This document shows, in pieces, positions 7,045 to 12,563 of a stretch of 12,563 bases of DNA (position 1 is the first letter of the stretch; the number at the start of each line of letters is the position of its first letter). The notes beneath the pieces are model-generated. The model did not search any database. It was not told the origin of the DNA and was given only the letters and a program-made list of their open reading frames with translations. Source of the stretch: an uncultured Campylobacteraceae bacterium (GTDB lineage: Bacteria; Campylobacterota; Campylobacteria; Campylobacterales; Arcobacteraceae); assembly GCA_913057765.1 (NCBI GenBank), contig CAJXPH010000062.1, positions 1 through 12,563 on the forward strand, in the 5' to 3' direction. The position numbers and the translations under genes were made by a program.

Positions 7045-8405
7045 GTTTATTGCAAGAAGAACGAAACATAATTCTTAACAATGAATATGTAGATAACTTT
7101 GATTTTGCAGAGGTTGAAGAGTTTGTAAAAAATGCTTCTAAAGACCTATTTATTTCACATAATTTTAAAAATGCAAATAAAATGTTAGTACAACCAAGAG
7201 GTGGTTTTCCTACATACAACAAGATGTATGCTCTATACGAATTTTTCGTAGATGCAAATGTTGATGTATTACCATGTACTATTGATTCAAATACAAGATT
7301 AAATGACTATGCAACTGCTAAGAAAATGCTTAGACTAAGTGAAGAAAATGATGTAGATATGCTAAATGGTTATCCATTGGTAAATCACGGATACAGAACA
7401 ACTAGAAAAATGATAACGCACTTTAATAAACCTGTATCTCTTCGTCATGGAACACCTGATGCTAGACTTCTTATTGAAACAGCTATTGCATCTGGAATTT
7501 TTGAAATTGAAGGTGGGCCAATTACTTATCTTCTTCCATATTCAAAAAACTTTCCACTTGATAAAGCATTTTTATACTGGAAATACGTAGAAAGAGTTTG
7601 TGCAAACTACTCTAAACTAAATGAACCAATCAATAGAGAATCATTTGGACCACTAACAGCTACACTTGTACCACCATGTATTACTATTGTAATTCAACTT
7701 CTTGAGATGTTACTTTCACTTGAAGAAGGTGTTAAATCATTCTCTGTTTCATTTTCACAAACAGGTTCTATGAACCAAGATATTGTAATGGGTGCAGTTA
7801 TTAGAAAACTAGCAAAATACTACTCAAATCAAATTGGTGTAGATGATGCTGCAATTCACCTTGTATATCACCAATGGATGGGTGCTTTCCCTATGGATCC
7901 AAACTTTGCATCTCAGCTAATCAATATGAGTACAGTTATAGCTTCGATGGTTGGTGCGGATAAGATTATTACGAAAACAAATCAAGAAGCATCAGGAATT
8001 CCAACTAAAGAAGCAAATGCTGAAACAGTTGCAAATACACAATATACACTTAGAATTTTAAATGGTCTTCCAAATGTTGTAGATGCAGAAGAAGAAGAAA
8101 TTTTAACTGCTGAAGTAATGGCTATTATGGAAGCTGTGTTCAATGATAGTGCAGATACTCTTTGGAGAAAAGTATTTAATAGTATTAAAAATGGAACTAT
8201 AGATGTGCCATTCTCACCACATATTATTAACAACAATGAAATGATTACAATTAGAGATGCTAAGAAAAATATTAGAATAATCAAAAAAGGAAAAGTTCCA
8301 ATTCCTGATAGATGTTTCGAATATGAAAGAAAACAATGTGACCTTACAAAAGATACAACATCTATTGTAAATGATATTATTCATGATATAGGAATTATGC
8401 AATGA
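7041..8405 (+). CDS. glmE: Glutamate mutase epsilon subunit (methylaspartate mutase E chain)
   Basis: This is the TIM-barrel catalytic subunit that binds the substrate and the adenosyl part of coenzyme B12. Compared from memory with C. cochlearium GlmE, every main active-site residue is retained. The arginine claw for the substrate carboxylates is R53 (QPR), R86 (SNTR) and R135 (SLRHGTPDARLL). E157, Y163 and Y167 lie in EGGPITYLLPY. K308, K312 and E316 (DKIITKTNQE), which contact cofactor, precede GIPTKEAN. NREsFGPLTATLVPP (198-211) and VYHQWMGAFP (275-284) are also typical. At 454 aa it is slightly shorter than the clostridial form (about 483), mostly at the ends. These residues argue for real glutamate mutase activity. 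ATGA overlaps couple it to glmS upstream and glmL downstream (8402-8405). Confidence 0.95.
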   Translation: MSLLQEERNIILNNEYVDNFDFAEVEEFVKNASKDLFISHNFKNANKMLVQPRGGFPTYNKMYALYEFFVDANVDVLPCTIDSNTRLNDYATAKKMLRLSEENDVDMLNGYPLVNHGYRTTRKMITHFNKPVSLRHGTPDARLLIETAIASGIFEIEGGPITYLLPYSKNFPLDKAFLYWKYVERVCANYSKLNEPINRESFGPLTATLVPPCITIVIQLLEMLLSLEEGVKSFSVSFSQTGSMNQDIVMGAVIRKLAKYYSNQIGVDDAAIHLVYHQWMGAFPMDPNFASQLINMSTVIASMVGADKIITKTNQEASGIPTKEANAETVANTQYTLRILNGLPNVVDAEEEEILTAEVMAIMEAVFNDSADTLWRKVFNSIKNGTIDVPFSPHIINNNEMITIRDAKKNIRIIKKGKVPIPDRCFEYERKQCDLTKDTTSIVNDIIHDIGIMQ

Positions 8406-9604
8406 GTAAAATAAATGACAAACTACTAATAGACGTAGGAAGTACATACTTTAAAGTTTGTACAGTTCATGGTGTGCAACAACACTTTAGAGACTTTAAT
8501 AAAGATATATTTGATGACTTAACTTACAAATGTGGAGAGATTATTCATAACTACCACAAAGATGATGTTCATGTATGTTCTTCTGCAAATGGTGGATTAA
8601 GTACGCTTATCATTGGTATTACAAACTCTTTTTCTCTTAAATATGCAACAAATATTGCTTTTAATTCAGGGATTAATATTATTGATACTGTTTTATTAAA
8701 AGAGATAGAAAAGACTTCGGTTCCTAGTGACTTAATTGATGTGATAATAGTCGTAGGTGGTATTGATTCTGTTTCAAATATTTTTGATCAAACACTTTTT
8801 GATTATTTAGAAAAAGTAAATTATTCAAACATTGTTTATGTAGGAAGCCAAAAAGACATTCCTTACTTAAGTAAAAATATTGAAAATCTTGTAACACTAC
8901 CAAACATCATTACAAATAAACTTCATGTTGAAGAAGAAAATTTAAAAGAGTATTTAACAAACCTATATCAAGCGGATATTATGGGTAAGGAAGATATCAA
9001 ACACCTATATGATATTACTTCAAATCAGATTTACTCTACGCCATATATTGTAAATAAAACTTTGCCTTTAATTAATACGAAATTTAAAGTTGTTGATCCA
9101 TATATTTTAATTGATATTGGAGGAGCAACAACTGATATTCACTATTCAAAAGATTTAGTTGATGAAAATATGGTTACTGAAAATGAATATGATAGATTAG
9201 TATTTAAAAAACTTGGTGTTTTTAAATCAAAAGAATCTTTAATATTTGCAGCAAAAAACAATGAATTTGTTTATGAATTATTAGCTCACCTAAAAGTTAC
9301 TGAAAATATTTTTGATGAATCAGGTGAAAAAGCAACAAGAGTACTTATGCAACTTGCTATATTCCTAGTACTTTGTAAAGTATCAACTTATAGAAAAGCT
9401 TACGTAAATTTAAAACTAAATGCTTTAAACTCATTAGTATTCACTGGTGGAATATCAAAAGTTTTAAAACAAGAAGAAATTGAAGATATTATTTCATTCT
9501 TCTATAAAAAAATATTAAGTTCAGAACATAATCCAACAATCGTAATGGATAGTAATTACGACATTTGGACTCTTGGTATGAATCCAGAAAAAATAGAAAA
9601 GTAA
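8402..9604 (+). CDS. glmL: Glutamate mutase-associated ATPase MutL/GlmL (putative reactivase)
   Basis: GlmL proteins belong to the actin/Hsp70-like ATPase superfamily and are encoded with glutamate mutase genes. They are thought to reactivate the enzyme by exchanging damaged B12, by analogy with other B12 eliminase reactivases. Visible motifs are phosphate loop 1 LLIDVGSTYFKVC (8-20), SSANGGLSTLIIGIT (60-74) and the family-typical VIIVVGGID (114-122). Phosphate loop 2 is YILIDIGGATTDIHY (234-248) and the adenosine loop is LVFTGGISKVL (345-355). At 400 aa it is shorter than clostridial MutL (about 460). Its ATG overlaps the glmE stop. No separate cobalamin adenosyltransferase is in the window. 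It is unrelated to mismatch repair MutL. Confidence 0.92.
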   Translation: MSKINDKLLIDVGSTYFKVCTVHGVQQHFRDFNKDIFDDLTYKCGEIIHNYHKDDVHVCSSANGGLSTLIIGITNSFSLKYATNIAFNSGINIIDTVLLKEIEKTSVPSDLIDVIIVVGGIDSVSNIFDQTLFDYLEKVNYSNIVYVGSQKDIPYLSKNIENLVTLPNIITNKLHVEEENLKEYLTNLYQADIMGKEDIKHLYDITSNQIYSTPYIVNKTLPLINTKFKVVDPYILIDIGGATTDIHYSKDLVDENMVTENEYDRLVFKKLGVFKSKESLIFAAKNNEFVYELLAHLKVTENIFDESGEKATRVLMQLAIFLVLCKVSTYRKAYVNLKLNALNSLVFTGGISKVLKQEEIEDIISFFYKKILSSEHNPTIVMDSNYDIWTLGMNPEKIEK

Positions 9605-9615
9605 AAGGAAATAAA

Positions 9616-11193
9616 ATGTCTATAAATTGTATTAGAACACTAATTGAAGAAGCTGCAGTTTCACACTCACAAAAAGTAGCTATTAAATATAATGAAAAAA
9701 GCATTACATATTCAGAACTTTTAGCAAAAGTTAATCAAGTAGCCTTTTATTTAAAAGAATTGAATTTACCAAAAGGTTCGAGAATTGGTATTTATTCAAA
9801 TAAAGGACTTGATCAAGTAATAGCAATACTGGCTATATTATCTACTGATTATGTACTAGTACCACTTACAAAGCTACTTAAAGCTGAACAAGTAGAATAT
9901 ATTATCAAAGACTGTGATATCAAATGTATTATTACAGATAAACTAAAACTTGAAAGTATTGCAGAGATTGATTTTAATGGTCAAGTAATCTCTTATGAAA
10001 CAACACATAAAGATATTCCATCTTTTGAAGAAATCTACAAATACTATAATAAACCATTTTCTCATGATGTAAATGGACATGATAATGCAGTAATTACATA
10101 TTCATTTGGAATTACAGGAGAGCCAAAAGGTATTGTAATTTCACATAGAAATTTAATTGATTCAGCAAGGGTTGTATCTCAGTATTTAGATTTAAAAGAA
10201 GATGATGTAATTTCAGGAACTCTAATTTTCAATCTTGATTATGGATTAAACCAAATATTTTGTACATTATATAAAAGAGCAACAATAGCGCTTCATAGAT
10301 TTATCCTTGCAGGAGATTTCTTTAATCACTTAATTAATGATGAAATTACAGTAGTTCCATTAATGCCTATTAATATTGCTTCAATGTTTGATGAAGATGA
10401 ACACAGACTACCAAGTGTAGAATTACTTTCAAAAGTTAGAGTACTTACATCATCAGGTGGAAACGTAACAGCTAAGATGTTAACTGACCTAGATAAATTC
10501 TTCCCTGATGCAAAGTTTTATTCTATGCATGGATTAACAGAAGCATTTAGATCAACATATTTAGAACCATCACAAATTTGGATTAGACCTGATTCTATTG
10601 GTAAAGCTATTCCTGATGTTGAATTATATGTTATCAATGAAGAAGGTAATGAATGCGCACCAAGAGAAGTTGGAGAGTTAATTCATAGAGGTGGATATAT
10701 TTATAAAGGTTTCTGGAATGCTCCTGTTGAAACAGCCCAACGATTCAAATCAATTCAAATTCTTAAGAATGTAATTGATTTAGAAGGACAACTTACAGAT
10801 GAAATTGTAATTGCTACAGGAGATTATGTATATAAAGATGAAGAAGGTTATTTCTACTTTGTATCTAGACAAGATAATATGATTAAAACAAGAGGATTTA
10901 GAGTAAGTCCTTTAGAAATAGAATCAGTTGTAGCTAAGAACTTACCTTTAATTGATCAATGTGCAGTATTTTCTATAGATAATGAAGAAATCGAAGAAGA
11001 GATTGTATTAGTATACTCTGCAAGAAGTGAACTTGCTCCAAAAGAGATTACTTTTGAACTTAAAAAACATCTTGCTTCATATATGATTCCAAATAAAATC
11101 ATCTACAAAAAGTCACTTCCTCTAGTTCCAAGTGATAAAAATAAAATTAATAAAGAAGAACTAAAAAACGAATTATTAGACACTTCAAACTAA
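9616..11193 (+). CDS. AMP-forming acyl/aminoacyl ligase of the exosortase-A-associated type
   Basis: This is an ANL-superfamily adenylating enzyme of 525 aa, full length. The ATG at 9616 is chosen because AAGGAA (9605-9610) precedes it; an upstream ATG at 9565 lies inside glmL without a ribosome site. Motifs are YSFGITGEPKG (162-172, P-loop, unusual for the common SGSTG), D208 in FNLDYGLNQ, HGLTEAFRSTYL (305-316), PDSIGKAIPDVEL, TGD (401-403), RQDNMIKTRGFRVSP, and K510 near the C-terminus as the invariant lysine. FDYGLNQ-like and GLTEAFRSTYL-like words resemble the acyl-CoA ligase family of exosortase-A clusters (TIGR03098), which sits beside a carrier protein and a PLP decarboxylase. Amino-acid adenylation enzymes such as VinN place an Asp at the D208 position to hold the amino group. 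With glutamate mutase upstream, 3-methylaspartate is the favoured but unproven substrate. No carrier protein or exosortase gene is visible. Confidence 0.85.
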   Translation: MSINCIRTLIEEAAVSHSQKVAIKYNEKSITYSELLAKVNQVAFYLKELNLPKGSRIGIYSNKGLDQVIAILAILSTDYVLVPLTKLLKAEQVEYIIKDCDIKCIITDKLKLESIAEIDFNGQVISYETTHKDIPSFEEIYKYYNKPFSHDVNGHDNAVITYSFGITGEPKGIVISHRNLIDSARVVSQYLDLKEDDVISGTLIFNLDYGLNQIFCTLYKRATIALHRFILAGDFFNHLINDEITVVPLMPINIASMFDEDEHRLPSVELLSKVRVLTSSGGNVTAKMLTDLDKFFPDAKFYSMHGLTEAFRSTYLEPSQIWIRPDSIGKAIPDVELYVINEEGNECAPREVGELIHRGGYIYKGFWNAPVETAQRFKSIQILKNVIDLEGQLTDEIVIATGDYVYKDEEGYFYFVSRQDNMIKTRGFRVSPLEIESVVAKNLPLIDQCAVFSIDNEEIEEEIVLVYSARSELAPKEITFELKKHLASYMIPNKIIYKKSLPLVPSDKNKINKEELKNELLDTSN

Positions 11194-11227
11194 TTTTATA
11201 CAGTACTTTAAAAAGTACTGTATAAAA
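11194..11227 (+). terminator. Hairpin after the glutamate mutase operon
   Basis: Starting at the first base after the ligase stop, TTTTATACAGTACTTT (11194-11209) and its exact reverse complement (11212-11227) form a 16-bp stem with a 2-base gap, in practice a 4- to 6-base loop. It is followed by AAAACC instead of a U-tract. It probably marks the end of the operon or stabilises the 3' end. Confidence 0.6.
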
Positions 11228-11284
11228 AACCAAAAAAACCTCAATTTCTTGACCTAAATCTATTTTTTTACCATTTTTTTTTAT

Positions 11285-11313
11285 TATACTTCTAATATAA
11301 AATATCAAAGGAA
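11285..11313 (+). promoter_or_regulatory. Promoter and RBS of the cytochrome c gene
   Basis: TATACT (11285-11290), with TATAAA (11296-11301) as the alternative, lies directly after a T9 run (11274-11282). This is the T-rich arrangement typical of Campylobacterota sigma-70 promoters. AAGGAAA (11307-11313) is a strong ribosome site for the ATG at 11319. A TTGACC at 11249 is too far upstream to act as the -35. Confidence 0.5.
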
Positions 11314-11318
11314 ACAAA

Positions 11319-11594
11319 ATGAAAAAAATATTACTTCTTACTTCAATCTTAGCATGTGTTGCATTCGCTAACCCTTACCAAAAATGTGTTGGTTGTCATG
11401 GTGCTAATGGTGAAAAAGCTGCTTTAGGTAAATCTAAAATTATCAAAGATATGACAAAAGCTGAAATCATTGCTTCAATGAAAGGTTACAAAGATGGTTC
11501 TTATGGTGGAGCAATGAAAGGTCTTATGAAAGGTCAAGCTGCTTCATTAGATGATGCTGCAATAGAAGCAATCGCTAACCAAATTGGTAAGTAA
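11319..11594 (+). CDS. Periplasmic monohaem c-type cytochrome (class I, c553-like)
   Basis: This small electron carrier has 91 aa with a clear Sec signal peptide: MKK, a hydrophobic core, and probable cleavage after VAFA (17/18), leaving a mature protein of about 74 residues. The single haem site is CVGCH (23-27), with H27 as the proximal ligand. M66 or M70 in GGAMKGLMKGQ is the likely distal ligand. The closing helix SLDDAAIEAIANQIG is typical of the c553 group, which in Campylobacterota is thought to pass electrons from the bc1 complex to cbb3 oxidase or peroxidase in the periplasm. It is transcribed alone, between a hairpin upstream (11194-11227) and one downstream (11600-11627). Its codons are richer in G and C than its neighbours, fitting high expression. 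Confidence 0.93.
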   Translation: MKKILLLTSILACVAFANPYQKCVGCHGANGEKAALGKSKIIKDMTKAEIIASMKGYKDGSYGGAMKGLMKGQAASLDDAAIEAIANQIGK

Positions 11595-11599
11595 TTCTT

Positions 11600-11627
11600 A
11601 ATCTATAGAGTCTAGGCTCTATAGATT
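11600..11627. terminator. Hairpin between the convergent cytochrome and diguanylate cyclase genes
   Basis: AATCTATAGAG (11600-11610) pairs perfectly with 11617-11627 around the 6-base loop TCTAGG. It fills the 31-nt gap between the two convergent genes and reaches into the stop codon of the minus-strand gene. It could act for both strands, but neither side has a U-tract. Confidence 0.6.
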
Positions 11628-12465
11628 ATCCGAATTCTATTCTATCTCGTCCATTATTTTTAGCTTTATAAACACCTGCATCTGCTTTTTTAATCATTTC
11701 GTCTTTTGAAGAACATTCAATATAAAAAGAAACACCCATACTCACAGAAATTGAAATGTCTTTAGTACTATGATAAATTTTATGGGATTTAATATCTTTT
11801 CTTAATTCATCTAATTTATCAAGAATTTCACTTTTTGGAACAAAACTAAGAATAATAAACTCTTCTCCACCATATCTATATACTTCACCGTTTAGAATTT
11901 TTGCATGTTTTTGTAGCTTTTGACCAAGATATACAAGTGTTCTATCTCCTGCATCATGACCAAAATTATCGTTAATACCTTTAAATCTATCTGCATCAAC
12001 AAATATTGCACTTAATATTGATGAATTATTTTGATTTACAAACATATCTAAATCATTTTCCATCTTTCTTCTATTGTATACACCCGTTAAATGATCACGA
12101 TTCATTGTATCTTCAAGTTGTGCCTTCTCTCTTAATAGTTCTTCAATAAGAGTATCTTTATAGTTATCAGCTAAGTCAGTATTTCTTTGTTCTAATATTT
12201 TTCCTAAATGAAACTCAAATATATCTTTTTTATTAGAATAATCCACTTTTTCACATTCTATAGTCAACTGAGGTTTTTCTTCTCCTAAACCATTTGTAAT
12301 AATCAATTTATCAACTTGTTTAATACTATATTTAATTTTGTCATTGATGATTTTTGGCTCTAGTAACTCTTTTTGCCAGTACTTTGAAGTCTCTTTTTCA
12401 AGAATATGAATTTTTTTAAATTGGATATCTTTGAAGAGTACTTTATCTACAGAAATTTTATACAT
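11626..12465 (-). CDS. Diguanylate cyclase (GGDEF domain)
   Basis: This enzyme makes the second messenger cyclic di-GMP from two GTP. The C-terminal GGDEF domain (about 120-279) opens with NRDHLTGVYNRRKM and contains IFVDADRFKGINDNFGHDAGD, the first metal and guanine site. The active-site motif GGEEF (199-203, within RYGGEEF) is intact, and MGVSFY and KADAGVYKAKNNGRDRI close the domain. The inhibitory I-site RxxD that often precedes GGEEF is replaced by ILNG. The N-terminal part (about 1-95) is not recognised and could be a sensor; a charged helix (about 100-120) links it to the catalytic domain. There is no membrane segment or signal peptide. The ATG at 12465 is preferred, giving 279 aa. A TTG at 12480 would add five residues, and neither start has a clear ribosome site. 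The promoter should lie within 12466-12527. Confidence 0.9.
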   Translation of the reverse strand: MYKISVDKVLFKDIQFKKIHILEKETSKYWQKELLEPKIINDKIKYSIKQVDKLIITNGLGEEKPQLTIECEKVDYSNKKDIFEFHLGKILEQRNTDLADNYKDTLIEELLREKAQLEDTMNRDHLTGVYNRRKMENDLDMFVNQNNSSILSAIFVDADRFKGINDNFGHDAGDRTLVYLGQKLQKHAKILNGEVYRYGGEEFIILSFVPKSEILDKLDELRKDIKSHKIYHSTKDISISVSMGVSFYIECSSKDEMIKKADAGVYKAKNNGRDRIEFG

Positions 12466-12527
12466 ATAGAATATTATCAATAAAAAACTATAAAGAAGTT
12501 AAATATATATTTTTATTATAATTAATT

Positions 12528-12563
12528 CTGTCTCTTATACACATCTCCGAGCCCACGAGACCA
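12528..12563. other. Illumina Nextera (Tn5) i7-side adapter, not genomic
   Basis: The Tn5 mosaic end (CTGTCTCTTATACACATCT, 12528-12546) is followed by the reverse complement of the read-2 adapter stem (12547-12561). The final CA agrees with the start of the same index seen at the other end. Genomic sequence stops at 12527. Confidence 0.98.

Noticed and set aside
6628..9604. Methylaspartate pathway of glutamate fermentation
   Set aside because: No methylaspartase, mesaconase or citramalate lyase genes accompany the mutase; a ligase takes their place and a hairpin ends the operon.
9565..9615. Upstream ATG at 9565 as the ligase start
   Set aside because: The extra 17 residues overlap the glmL coding end and do not resemble a ligase N-terminus; AAGGAA supports 9616.
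11274..11282. T9 run as a phase-variable switch for the cytochrome gene
   Set aside because: Runs of T are normal in promoters of such AT-rich genomes, and nothing else points to switching.
51..12527. CRISPR arrays, tRNA/rRNA genes, insertion sequences, toxin-antitoxin pairs
   Set aside because: None seen by eye on either strand; no repeated spacer-like units, transposase or integrase motifs.
1..12563. Inverted 19-base Tn5 ends at both edges, resembling a transposon
   Set aside because: They are the Nextera mosaic ends joined to the known adapter stem and index, and the genes between are ordinary chromosomal ones.

Overview
The window is a 12.5 kb stretch of very AT-rich DNA, with dense AT-biased coding, AAGGA-type ribosome binding sites and T-rich promoters. 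It most resembles Campylobacterota, probably the Arcobacteraceae. The pointers are a ComEC of about 412 residues without a metallo-beta-lactamase tail, a c553-like cytochrome, an OvoA and a DUF302 protein. The placement is made by eye and is moderately confident. Genomic sequence covers only about 51..12527. Both ends are Illumina Nextera (Tn5) adapter with the same i7 index, so the window edges are library artefacts and the first gene is cut by one of them.

Layout. 51..455 (-) is the start of an SbcD/Mre11-like nuclease, truncated at the adapter. 584..916 (+) is an unrecognised small protein that converges with a ComEC/Rec2 membrane protein at 913..2151 (-). A 14-bp perfect hairpin holds the comEC start codon in its loop. 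2209..4308 (-) is OvoA, the 5-histidylcysteine sulfoxide synthase/methyltransferase of ovothiol synthesis. It sits behind a perfect consensus promoter (TTGACA, 17 bp, TATAAT) whose spacer contains a 14-bp palindrome, probably an operator. 4437..4916 (-) is an RraA-like protein. 5035..6039 (+) is an unknown lipoprotein with a C-terminal TPR, and 6100..6477 (+) is a DUF302 protein with a TTG start.

The most interesting region is 6628..11193 (+), a compact four-gene operon. It encodes the sigma (B12-binding) and epsilon (catalytic) subunits of glutamate mutase, the MutL/GlmL ATPase thought to keep the mutase active, and an AMP-forming ligase resembling those of exosortase-A-associated clusters. 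The first three genes overlap by ATGA and the ligase follows 11 nt later. No methylaspartase or mesaconate enzymes are present, so this does not look like glutamate fermentation. The likelier reading is that 3-methylaspartate (or a related amino acid) is made and then adenylated for a biosynthetic use. No carrier protein or decarboxylase is present here, so the end product cannot be stated.

After a 16-bp hairpin come a periplasmic monohaem c-type cytochrome (11319..11594, +) and a convergent diguanylate cyclase (11626..12465, -). No tRNA, rRNA, CRISPR array, insertion sequence or phage gene was seen.
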